Shown in pieces: positions 10,158-21,220 of a DNA stretch of 64,000 nt. This stretch comes from Ephemerocybe angulata (taxonomy: Eukaryota > Basidiomycota > Agaricomycetes > Agaricales > Psathyrellaceae): positions 992,001-1,056,000 of the forward strand of contig JAACJK010000110.1 in NCBI GenBank assembly GCA_013368325.1, read 5' to 3'. Position numbers and translations under genes: made by a program. The notes beneath the pieces are model-generated. The model was not told the DNA's origin. It saw nothing but the letters and a program-made list of their open reading frames with translations, and ran no database searches. Position 1 is the first letter of the stretch; every line of letters begins with the position of its first letter.

Positions 10158-12302
10158 ATGCCAACCCCCGAAGTCTCGCTGGACTACCCTCCAGAACGCC
10201 GAAATGCCTCCAAGCGAGACCCAGAGTGCGCGGGGTGGTAAAGACAGGTATATCTGGAGTAAACCCTCGGAGGTGTGGCTCGAGGATGTGCCTATCGCCC
10301 GCCACAGCACTTTAGGTTCGGTCGGCTTTATGATGATGGGCCGCTCCGCAGACGCCGACTCGGAGCCGTGGACCAAGCCGGCCGACTCGCCGAATCCGAG
10401 CGCCTTCCCACGGCGAGTCCACGCGCGCTCCGCGCGACTCGGGCGCGCCCAAATGCGCTTCCCCCACTCAATGTGCACCAGGAATACGGTGCGATGCGAT
10501 GCTACTTCTATTATAACCATGAATCTGTCGTATCTTTTGACCCTGTTTTTTTGCCTCGTGTGAGGGGTATGCGGGGTATTACGGTTGGGCATGGACATGT
10601 GTTGTGGGGAACGGGAGGGTGCCTGGGGTGTCCTTTGTTTCTTTATCATGGCGGGACAGTTGGATAACGCGGTGACGCGTTATTGACGTCGGGTGGCTGT
10701 AGGCGGCCCATCCTCGTCCTTTTGAGAAGGGAAGGTACGTTGAATAGTATAGCGTACGGAAGATTGTGATGAATACGAGACAAAGAGATAGTGATACTCA
10801 CCGATGCGGTGTACTCCAGAACGCGTTAGATGTTACACTTCAGCGAAATTAAATCAATGGAGTCAGTACCACAATCACAACTTCAAAGGAAGAACGCCCA
10901 ACATCTACCCCAGAAGTTGCCCCATCGTCGAGTTCGAGCGCAGCGACTGACGACGTTATTTCTGATGCTAAGTTCTCCTTCTCCCGAGAACCGCTCACAT
11001 GCGCTGTGCGCCAGGCTCCTGGTCGTTCTTCAGCTCGCACTGCATGTATCAGTCAAAGCCAAGGAGACACATATAGCATACTATCAGTCTTCGTTAGACC
11101 ATGGGGAGGGCACGCAGTCCCAAAACCCCATGTGACTTGAATCGCGTAACGAAATAGGACATTTGTTTGGCGAAGCTCCGGGCGACGTCGAGCGGAACTT
11201 TGCCTTTTTGGACGCGTGCGCCGAAGGCGCAGGTCCGACCCATCACAGGTCCTCGGAGGAAGGATTACGCTCTTACTGGGGTCTTGCTCTGCACATACTC
11301 GAGTCTACCTATCTTCAATACGTATTCAGGCCAGCTTGATCGAATTCTTGGTCTTGAACATGATCCTGCTGGTGTTACCTGCACTGCATAGATTTATTTT
11401 AACTAAACCTGACCGCCAGTAAGGACGTTAGTTTGTCGGACGCGAATGGACTCTGGCATGCGCCCATCCGCCTCGGATCAGCCTTTGCACTGGCACAATA
11501 TGGCGAAGGTCCGGAGACCCTCGCGGACCAGGTGGTGGCTTCGGAACCCGAGTTGTAAGCGAAAGCGCCGGCGGCGCTTGTTCATTTAATTGTGTTGATT
11601 GATTGTGACATCGCAGCTGAGCAACATCGTACGAGCTAGTGTGTCCGTACCTAAAGTTACTGCTACGATGGGGGAGGGGGCCTCACAAGTCTTCAGTAGA
11701 GTAGGTGTTCGTGTGTTTGAGGTATAAGATGGGCGAGGGGCCGCAGGTCGCGAAGTAGCGCTGGGCTGGACAAGCTTGTTTTTTTTTTGACTCGGTACTA
11801 GTACAAGTGCTGTCGTGACGGCCGCAACCTGCACACCTTTACAACAACGATCAGAGGGCGCAGTCTGTAAGGTGTAACACACGAACGTAAGTATAGTGAT
11901 CCTTGGCGAAGGTCCGAAGACCCTCCTCGAGCGAGGACTTGCCTTATACGAGACTCTTCGACCGACGACAACTGACAGCCACAATGCTGCCTATGTAACG
12001 ATCAAAGCCGCCGCTGCACGCGAGCCCTCGACCTATGGGCCTATGGCCCTCCGCATGATCATGAACTTGATTAATAATGCGCGCTTGATACCCACCATAT
12101 TCGCAAGTGGGCTGAAAAGGCGGTACATAGTATCCTGGAACTTGACCGTCAGAAGTGAGTGCTACCAAGACGCATGCAAATGTATAATCATAGTTAAGCG
12201 CCCAGCTCTCTACTACGGACTCTACGCTCTGAATCATCTTCTGAGTTCTCTCCCGTGATAACCGAGTCGACCTATGAAACGCCGGATCTGCACCAGCCCT
12301 GA
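10158..12302 (+). CDS. Hidden multi-exon gene, unknown function
   Basis: First exon 10158-10237 (MPTPEVSLDYPPERRNASK) has a GTAAAG donor and joins in frame to a block from 10316 (FGRLYDDGPLRRRRLGAV to LNVHQEY). Middle blocks are open but their joints are unresolved: a Ser/Thr-rich part at about 10856-11130, GEAPGDVERNFAFLDACAEG (about 11165-11322) and SLSDANGLWHAPIRLGSA with AQYGEGPETLADQ (about 11430-11555). The last two exons are solid: 11897-12154 (ILGEGPKTLLERGLALYETL, then ALRMIMNLINNARLIP) and 12199-12302 (TPSSLLRTLRSESSSEF, ending TPDLHQP then TGA), with phases matching exactly. The paired GEGPxTL motifs hint at a helical repeat. No family recognised. Confidence 0.38.
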
Positions 12303-12676
12303 CCAGCCCCCGATCCTCGATCCTCAGTGCGAATTCGGAGCTCGCGGCTCGGAAGCACACCGCTTGTTGTAAAAACCTCGTCGACCCTCGCGGTTTGATG
12401 CGTACCTTCGCACCACCTGACCACCTGACCCTGTCTCTACAATTAGGGCGGCGGTCTACTGTAGACCTCGTTATGTACTGGGGTTGACGATCCATGGAAC
12501 ACCGGATCTGCACCAGCCCCCGATCCTCGGTCCTCAGCGCGAATTGTTGTAAAAATATCGTTGACTCCCGGTATTTGATGCGTACCTTAGCATCCGCCTG
12601 ACCACCTGACCAGCCTGTCTCCATGTACAATCAAGTCGGTGGTCTACTGTAGACCTCGTTATGTACCGGGGTTGTC
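12277..12676. repeat. Two direct repeat units of about 200 bp with a conserved hairpin
   Basis: The units begin CGGATCTGCACCAGCCC near 12283 and 12505 and end GACCTCGTTATGTAC[T/C]GGGGTTG near 12485 and 12674. Both contain the inverted repeat GGTCTAC-T-GTAGACC. Unit 1 includes the last codons of the preceding gene, so the repeat overlaps coding sequence. The units differ by short indels. Confidence 0.7.
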
Positions 12677-12719
12677 GATCATCATTGGTGAAAGGAAGGA
12701 GGAATGGTGTATCCTTTAA

Positions 12720-13440
12720 GTGTTCGAATGTAGAGGGGGATGGTGATCGAGGGTACGAGTCACCGGCGGTCATGAGATTGAATTCTTTAAATTTGGCGCA
12801 TATGATCGGGTAGGGTATCCCAAGTCTCCCCGCGGTGACGCTTGAATGGAAATCTCCTACTAGAATTGAAGGCGCCTCGGTTACGAAACGTGCTATGGAG
12901 GGAGTACATAAGGTTTATTCCAGTTATCTGAGGCCTGGGTATCCCCCACCATCATAATGTTGTCGCTGCCTACCCTGGGGTGTCGATCATTCCTGGTAAG
13001 TAGGATGAGAGGAAAGTCTAAAGGAAGAATGGTGTTTACTCGAAGCAACCAATGCAAAGGTAAATTTTGATCGAGTTGCTTACCGGCGGCGGTCATGAGG
13101 CTCATTCTTTGGCGCTTATGATGGTAGGGTGTACATGCCATCCTCGCGGGGACACTTGAATGTACATTGCCTACTAGGATTGAAAGTACTTCGGTTATGA
13201 TTAAGCGTACTATGGAGGGTGTAGACAAGGTCAGCTGAGGTGTGGTTATTCCCCGGTAGACGCCCTTACCGGCGATCATGAGACTAAGAGGTCAATTCTT
13301 CGGCGCTTACGCTTACAGTGATCGGGTAGGGTATACATACCAGGGCGTCTTAGACTCGCGGTGATCCTTCTACGGTTGAAAGCGCCTCGGTCACGAAGGC
13401 GTAAGTACTATGGAGGGTGTACACAAGGGGCTTGTTGTAT
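12720..13440. repeat. Three degenerate tandem units
   Basis: Three similar blocks share, in order, TACCGGCG(GCG)GTCATGAG, a GGCGC-TTATGAT(C)GGGTAGGGTRTAC segment, a (T)CGCGG-GGAYRCTTGAATG segment, and TTGAAAG(C/T)...CTTCGGTTACGA then CTATGGAGGGTGTA. They lie at about 12755-12905, 13080-13235 and 13260-13435. Spacing is about 170-320 bp. No coding potential seen. Confidence 0.55.
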
Positions 13441-15454
13441 GTAGTCAGCTGAGGGTCCCACTAGGTATCTACACTACCACATTTGCGCCGGCGTACACAT
13501 TATACCAATTCCTCCATCGCATAGTAAACAACTAGCCGACCGGTAAGTATACATCCCCACACACACCTACATACGTGGATAACACTCCACCAATCCCAGC
13601 CCTTTCATCAACATTTAGCGCACGACCCTCTCCACCGTCCCCCGACGCACGTTCAAGTTCTTCGCCCCTCTCCGCCCCTGTCCCTGTGTACCCCACGCGC
13701 CCGCCCCGCACGCTCCAACGTTCTGCCGCCGCGTACCTGCCGGCCCCGCAGCCCGCAGCGCCTCGGTAGGCCTCGGTGTGGAGGGGTGTGGACTGTGGAG
13801 TCGGCAAGCGGGTGAATCAGAACCTATCTGGCTGCTTCTGGCTGGCGCGCGCGCGTCTATTAGTATCTGGTGTGGGGACTTAGGGGCTGTTAGGGGCCCG
13901 TTCGCGTTGCGTATGGGAGCTCGAGCAAGTCGGCTTGTCTAAAGTTGCAAGGCCTTGTACTCTGAATCATCGATCGTGGTGCTTAAGTGTTGCTTGGACC
14001 ATTACTCCTTCCTTCCGAGTGAGTCGTATTTAAGCTCGGGCCGAAAGAATTGAATCGTATGGATTGAATTGAGGTATTTGAATTAGAGGTGCGGGCGCTC
14101 CTCATTGGTCCCGCCGGCCGACTCCAAGATGAATTATGTATTCATGCTTGGTGATCTACAGAGAGTCTCTGGACGCCACATGGACCTAAAAACTTTGTAG
14201 AAAAACTTTGAAAAAACTTCATAGCTCGGTGAAACTTCGTATGTCGAATTGGATTGGAGGCCTGGAGGCCTGGAGGGCTGTGTATTTTAAGGCTCGTCTA
14301 GATGAGTCTGGAATTGATATGGATTTCTGGGTCGAGAGTTGGGTAGGACCCTCGTTTCCTGTGGTTTCGGTGGTGTTCTAGGACGTTCGCGAGGACAGTT
14401 TGTGCGTTTGGAACGGGGAGGCGTATGTATGTCAATACGGTTGCGAGGGGTATGCTGACTGCGCCGACGCGCCGCGCGTCGACGTGCGTGAGAGGCGGCG
14501 CTCAAGCTAGCACAACTGACTCTCCCACCTCCAAGGGACAAGTAATCTTATCTCCCTCATCATCTCTCCCCTCCAAATCTCCTCCCTACAAAATCAAAGC
14601 ATGCTTGCGAAGAGCAAAGATTCGTCCGCGCGGGACGTTGGACCCAGAGGTCCGCGGTACCGGCAACTTACAGACTCCACGCGCTTCCTTTTCGAGTTCG
14701 TACCTCCTTCCTTCCCGAACGCCTTGTATCCCCGGATGGGGCTGGCGTGATGAGATGTTGGCTGATGTTGGCTATGCGAGATAGGGAGGGCGAAAGGGGA
14801 TGGGGGATGTGCGGTTCGATGAGATGAGATGCGATCGGGCGATAGATGGGCGAATTGGGGTGCTGGGTGTTTGCTGCTCGTCGTCGTTGTCCTGCTCGTC
14901 GTCCTCGTCGCACTCAAGCCTGAACTCGGACCCGCTGGCAGCACCCACGCCAGTTACCAAACAGACTATGTACAGGCTGAGTGGAAGAAGGGAGGATGAG
15001 CAATGCAATGCTTACGGATACAAGAGGCGCACCTTCCCGATTGGAAAAACTTCCTATTCGTGGATCACGCAACAATTGGCCCCAGCGTGTAACAACATAA
15101 CAGAGCGCCCCTCTCCCTCACAAGTTGCATCTGCATCTCTATACCCTGCCCCCCTGCGGCTCTCCCTCTCTCCTCTTCCTCCTCTTCCTCGTCCTCCCTC
15201 CGTCACAGGCTGATACGAGACGGACGGACGCCCGCCGTCGCTCTCTCGCCCGCCGGCAACGCACAGATACCATCGACGGTCCACCACCGTCCACCCAAAA
15301 ACGAGCAGCTCGCTGTTCATTCTCCCCTGCTATCTACGCAGTACCACTAACTAACGTTCTACTTACGGTGAGCCCCCCCTCTCTCTCTCTCTTCTGCGAT
15401 CCAAGTAGCTGAACGACGTTCGTCGCTCGCCGTCAGAATTGACGTCACCGCACG
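13440..15454. other. 5' flank of the large CBM21 gene
   Basis: Mixed composition. A Pro/Ser-rich open stretch at 13575-13769 has no proper ATG and is probably not a gene. The last 250 bases before 15455 are pyrimidine-rich (CTCTCTCT, CCTCTTCCT runs), as in many fungal promoters and 5' UTRs. No TATA box is obvious. Confidence 0.35.
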
Positions 15455-18400
15455 ATGCCCTACTCCATCCCCGCGCCCACGCCCGCGCCGCTGCCCATCC
15501 ACTCGCAGGGCCGCCCAGGGCATCGCCGCTCCTTCTCCGAGATCGCGTACAACGGCTTCGCGAGCATGAGCACGACGCAGGGACACCCCTCGTCGTCCAT
15601 CGCCCCGCCCCCATCCTCCTCGTCCTCCTCATCCTCCTCATCCAACTCCAACTCCAACAACGCCAACACCTCCAACGGCAACGCTCAGATTACGAATGGG
15701 AGGGCAAACACCAATGGGAGTGGCAGGGCGCCGACGACGCCAGGCAGACCCCCGCTGAGCAGGAGCACGAGCACCATACAGGCCACTGGCAGCGGCCCGG
15801 GAGCCTTCGCCCCGCTCGGCGGCGGCGCGCTCCCGACGCGGCGCAAGGCCGCGGCGTTCCACCTCGAGGCCGACGACGACGATGACGACGAAGACTCATC
15901 CTCTTCCAGCGAGAATGGGTCCAACGAGGGTGCTTCCAACGGCGCTTCCACAACTTCCACAACGACATTGACTTCGACGACATCGACGTCTTCGACCGCG
16001 GCGCAAGCCCCTATCCCCGCGCGCCCCCCTCTCACGCCTTTCCCCACCCACAGGCGCACGCATTCTGGCGGCAACCTAAGCCCATCGTCGTCGACATTGA
16101 CGCTGAGTGGCCTACGCCCTACGCCTCCCGGGCGCCCTTCGACGCCGACCCTCAACGACGAAGACGAAGAAGCCGACGAGTACGCGCGCGGCCTGCCCCC
16201 GCTCAAGCTCAAGATCCCCGGTGCAGCGGGGGGGTCGGGCAGCTTCGGGAGTCCGACCAAGACTGCTAACACACTACCATTCCCCTCTGCTAATTCTCCT
16301 ACGACTAGGGCGAAGGGGGCTAGTCCGCCGAGAAGCCGCACGGGGAGCAGCGAGAACGTGAATGCGATGGGAGGGCTGTACGTTCCTGGGACGGTAACGG
16401 GGAAGGGGAGTTCGCCGTTGAGTGCCCCGCCGGGGCAGACGGCGTTCTACGTGCCTGGGATGCAGCGGTCGTCGTCCTACACGCACAGTGCCGGCACCTC
16501 TTCCCCTCTCGTGCGCAGCGGCGCTTCCACACCCACGGGCACCTCCTCATCAGGGATGCGCCCCAACTTCCCGCGCACCTCGAGCACCTCTGCGCTCCAG
16601 CTCAGCCTCAGCGAGAGTTCGGATGGTAGTGGGGGGAAGGTATTGTTGATGAGTAATGGGAGGCCGTTGAAGAGCAGCCTGAAGAGCAGCAGTTCGAGTC
16701 CGAATATACCGTTTCCGAGCCAGAGTCTTGTGCCGAGTAGGATTTATGCGGAGATTGCGAAGGCGGCGAGGGAGAGGGAGGAGGAGGAGGCAAGGGAGAG
16801 GACGCTCAGTCTTCAGACTGGGCAGACTGGGGATGGAGAAGAGAGGAAAGGGGAGGAGGAGAGGGAGAAAGAGGAGAGAAAGCACATCGTAGGCTACCCC
16901 GACGTCCCACTCTCGAACCGACACATGCGCGCCGCCTCCGCACCCGCGCTGCCCTCCCTCCTCATCTCCACCTCCTCCTCCACCTCTACAACCTCCTCCC
17001 ACCCAGGCAGTGAACCCCCCAGCCCCCAAGAATACAACGAATACACCCGCCCACCCACACCCTCCGCCCCAAAAGCAGTCCACTTCCCCTCAGAAGAAGG
17101 AGGTGCGATCGCCACCGTCAAGTTCTTCCGGCGCAGCGCGCGCCCCGCGTCTGTTTCGCTGCCCGGTGCGAGTGGTGGGGAGGAGACGGAGACGGAGACG
17201 GATGGGGAGGGGTATAATAGCGGTGTAGGTGGTAATGGGGGAGGGGGAGGGGGAGGGGGCTTGTATAATGGGGGCTATAGTGCGGGGTGGGGCTGGGGTG
17301 GGTATGTGAATCCGTGGGATAGGTATACTGCGGCGGCGGGGGCGCGGGTTGCTGCCAGTGGGGGGAGTGCGAGTACGCCTACGCAGGCGAGTGTGAGTGG
17401 GAAAGGGCCTGGAGGGTATCCGTTCCCGAGGATTGCGCCCAAGGTTGCGGGGGCGAGTCCGTTGAGTCAGAGTGTTGCTTCGCAGGGTGGTGTTGGGGGT
17501 GTGGGAGGGGCAGGGGGTGTGGGAGGGACGAAGGGGAGGGTTGTGTATGAGCTTGGGGCTGAGACGAGTGGGGTGCCGAGGAGGGAGTTGAGTTTGTTTG
17601 ATAATGTGTTTTTGGAGAGTTTGAAGGTGTTGTCGGGGCCGCTTTCTTCCGTGGATGGGGGTAATATAGGAGGAGTGGGAGGAGGGAAGAGAGAGGGGGA
17701 GGGGGAGGGGAGTGGGGTGCTGGTGAAGTTGGAGGGGACGTTGCTGGTGAGGAATGTGGCGTATGAGAAGCATGTTAGTGTGCGGTTTACGCTGGATGAG
17801 TGGCATACTACTAGTGAGGTTAAGGCGGGGTATGAGGAGAGTTTGGGGTGTTTGCCTGAGGGGTGGGTTGGGGTTATGAGGGGTGGTGAGTGCGGTTTCC
17901 TCTTTCCTTTCTTTTTTTCATTCTTTCGTTCGCTCGTTTGTTCGTTCGTTCGTTCGCTCGCTTTTTTCTTTTCTTTATTTCATTTTGGATGGCTTTTGGG
18001 TGCGGGTGCCTATTTTGGGGTGCTTGTTCGGTTTGGCGCGACGTATTCTGTCCGATATGTTTTTGGCTATGATCTTCATTCATCCTTTCATTCATTCATT
18101 CAACTCTAACGCCTATCTATCTCTACTCTATCTGACATTCATACTGACCAGCACCGCTCTCCCCCTGATACAGATCGTCCCCCTTCAAACAACACCTCGT
18201 CCGCTCCACCGCCGTCCGTCGCAGCGGGCACCAACCCGCAATGGGACCGGTTCGCATTCAGCATTGACCTGTCGGACTACGCGCGCAGTCGGTCGCTTGT
18301 GAATCGGAAGATGTGGATGGTGGTGCGGTATGCTGTGCCGGGCGTTGTAAGGGTGCCTGTTGCCGTGCCTTTGCGCGGAGCTGCGTTTTCGAGTTTGCCG

Positions 18401-20581
18401 TCGCCGTCGCAGGCCTCTTCCTCTTTCACGACATCTGGAAGTGGGATTGGGGGTAGTGGTGGTAATGGTGGGCTGGGAGGAGGAGCGGGAGGCAAGAGTG
18501 ATTTTTTGCCGGCGCATCTGCCGCAGCCGGACGTCCTGGGTCCTTCGGACGGCGAGATGCTCTCGACCCTCATATCAGGCCTGGCGGGCGCCCCGCATTT
18601 CGAGCGGCGGCAGCAGGAGCGGTGGGAGGAGGGGAGGCGCGTTGTGGAGGGCTTGTTGAGGAGGAGGGGGGTTTGTGTGGGGGTTGGTGTGGGGTGTGAG
18701 TGGTGGGATAATAATGGGGGTGGGAATTTTAGAGTTGCGTTTGGGGAGAGGGTCACGGTGGAGGTTGGTGGGAGTGAGGTGGAGGGGATGGAAGAGAAAG
18801 AAGAGGGAAAGACTGAGGTTGAGGTGGAGGAGGAGAAGGGACGGAGGAGGAGGATGAATGCTGTTAGTTGTCCTCGTGAGTTTCTCTATCTCTCGGTTGT
18901 ACGTGGTGGGGATCTTGTACTGATTGTGTGTACGTTTTGTTTTGCAGCGATGTTTAATGGAAGTGCTGCGCCCCCGCCGCCCATGTCGATTCTTGGCACG
19001 TCGTTATCGCATTCGGCGCTCTCGCCACCGCAGGTGTCGCAGAGCACGAGCTTGGACAGTGCTGGAGTGAGCGCGGGTGCGCCGCGGAGTGCAGGGTCGA
19101 GCAGCAACCTCAGCGGGATGGTGGGCCCCGGCCTTTCTATCACCTCCCCCGGGGGCACCGTCGACTCCCCGTTCAACAACACGAAGGCGAATGGGAGTGC
19201 AGTGTATGGAGGCGGGCCTACGACGAACGGGGGCGCGCCGAAGCCGTGGCCGACGCGGACGCCGGCGGCGAACAAGGCGATGGCGGAGACGACGCTGGAG
19301 AGGTTGAAGAGGCTGAATTTGAGGAATTATGCGGTGCCGGGGGCGACTGCGAGTGTGCCCCGGGCGATTATTGTGGGGCCTGCGAGTAGGACGTTGGCGA
19401 ATGTGACGAATGTGCCTGCGGGAGGTGTGAAGGAGGCTTCTACCAAGGAGGAGGGGGGCGTGAAGGAGGGTGGGGAGAAGGCGGGGAAGGCGAAAGAGGA
19501 AGAGAGGGATGGGGGTGTGAAGGCGGAGGGCGCGCCGAGTCGGACGAGCTCGACGTCGAGTACGGCGAGCTGGGAGAGTGCGAGCACGGGGAGCACGACG
19601 AGTAGTGGGAGTAGTGGGAGCGAGGTTACCCCGATGACGAGTCCGCTTGTGACGCCGACGATTGGGAGTGTGGACGTAAGATGGGGAGGGCTGGGCGAGG
19701 ATGATAAGACGCCGAAGGGGAGCGATGAGAGTGAGGCGGAGGTGTTGGTGCGTGGGGAAGGGGACGGAGGTGTGAGTGGGTTGAGTGGGTTGAGCCCGAT
19801 TGTGGTGGGGAGTGCGCCGTTTGTGGGGGGCCCTGGGGGTGCGTTTGCGAGGGGGGAGCCGGTTGTAGGCGGGATGGGGAGCAGTCCGCCGTTCTCGAGT
19901 CTTGGAGGGTTTGGGTGGGGTGTTCAACGGAGTGTGTCGCCGGTTGTGGGTGCGTCTATTCAGCAGGTCGTGGAGGGGACCGAGAAGAGGGATAGTGGGG
20001 GCGATGTGACGCCTGTGCCGAAGCCTGCGGCGAGTGCGGCGATGTTGGAGGGGATCAGGGAGAAGAGCACGAGTCCCGCGCCTGTGTCTGTGTCTGCGAA
20101 GGAGAATGTTGCTGCGCGGGGTGGGAGTGGGAGTGATTCGGGCGGGAGTGTGAGGAGTGGGGGGAGTAGTGGGAGTGCGGGGAGCGGAAGTGGAGGCGGG
20201 AGGAGGCAGCATCATCAGCATTCGAGGCAGCATCACGCTGCGCCGGCGTCGAGGCAGCAGGGGCTTGGGTTGATGTTCAAGCCGGGTTTACCCCAAGGGA
20301 GGCCTGCGTCGCCCGTTCCCCGAGGTGGAGGGGGACCGAAGTCGCCTTCGCCCCCGGGGGTGTTGTCGCCCATGCCCATCGCGAGGGTGCCGCCGCCGCC
20401 GCCGGTGACGAGCCCGACGAGCCCGAGCGGGCCTGTGTCGAGTGCGGGGCGGAACTCGTTGGATGATATAAGGGACCCGGACTCGATTTATCAGGCGTTT
20501 GTGCGGCAGTGGTGTTTTGCGAGTGGGCCGGCGCCTGCGCAGGCGGGCGGGTTTGAGGGGGAGGGGGGGAAGAAGTTGTAG
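15455..20581 (+). CDS. CBM21 glycogen-targeting PP1 regulatory subunit (copy A)
   Basis: Three exons, 15455-17885, 18174-18875 and 18948-20581, give 1588 residues. The CBM21 domain spans exons 1 and 2, from LSLFDNVFLESLKVLSG through VRFTLDEWHTTSEVKAGY and WDRFAFSIDLSDYA to CEWWDNNGGGNFRVAFGE, with the WWDNN-NFR ligand motif. An insertion of about 110 residues (Gly/Ser-rich, then LPQPDVLGPSDGEML) sits before WWDNN. Upstream, KAVHFP matches an RVxF PP1-docking site. This architecture is that of yeast Gac1-type subunits that bring PP1 to glycogen and glycogen synthase in the cytoplasm. Most of the rest is low-complexity Ser/Gly/Pro. Intron 1 is unusually long (288 nt, with TTCG/TTCATT repeats); intron 2 is 72 nt, in frame and stopless. 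Confidence 0.8.
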
Positions 20582-21220
20582 GGGTGCGAAGGTGAAGATA
20601 TTTATTCCGCCCGCCCGCCAGCGACTGAACCACGGCTATCCATCCGACTATCGATATCATTATCCTTTTCCTTTCTCTCAGCTTTGGGAGCGCGTCCAAC
20701 CAACTGTTTCGCCTCAACGGACGACTGCCCGCTTTTCGACCAATCGATCTCAACATCTTATCTCGTCTGGATGCTCGCTCATGCACCATTACCACCATCT
20801 ACTCCCCACCCAGCAATTCGTCTCCATCTAGACTCATCAACGCTATCTGCTCCTTCCTTCTCCTGCTCGTCGGCTCGCGACACGAACGAGTGATGCCACG
20901 ATTATGACCAATTTGATATACGACTCGAGTTATGACTATGGACGATTTTCTTTCTCTTTACCAAAAGTTGGCCATCCTGCTGACGTGCTTTCCACCCAAT
21001 TCTTATCGCTATCGTATAGACTTTTATCTTCTCGTTCTTCTTTCATCTATCTCTGTCTCTCCTCATCATCTTCTCTGCTCGCTCATATACCGCACTGTAT
21101 CTTGACTTGATCTTCCTTTCGTATCTATCTATCTCTGTCTCGTATCGCGCTACATACCTACTTACCCACAATACATTTCGTTTTCGCTTGCCATACTTGG
21201 ACTGGGACGAGAATATGAAG
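15930..21220 (+). repeat. Segmental duplication, copy A
   Basis: From the GCTTCCACAAC segment near 15930 to the GAGAATA segment near 21217 this region matches 28620-34015 in the same orientation, including introns and more than 600 bp of 3' flank. Differences are mainly indels in low-complexity coding tracts and in the flank. Confidence 0.85.

Noticed and set aside
10116..10649. 177-codon open frame on minus
   Set aside because: It lies opposite exon blocks of the plus gene starting at 10158, which have consistent splice phases and a proper start.
13532..13807. Pro/Ser-rich open frames on both strands
   Set aside because: They begin at non-ATG codons in a compositionally biased patch with no splice signals.
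16320..18500. Many long Arg/Pro/His-rich frames opposite the CBM21 genes
   Set aside because: Shadows caused by the strong composition bias of the real coding strand.
20904..21110. 68-codon frame conserved after both CBM21 copies (also 33602-33808)
   Set aside because: Its conservation is explained by the recent duplication; Ser/Leu-rich composition reflects a pyrimidine-rich 3' flank.
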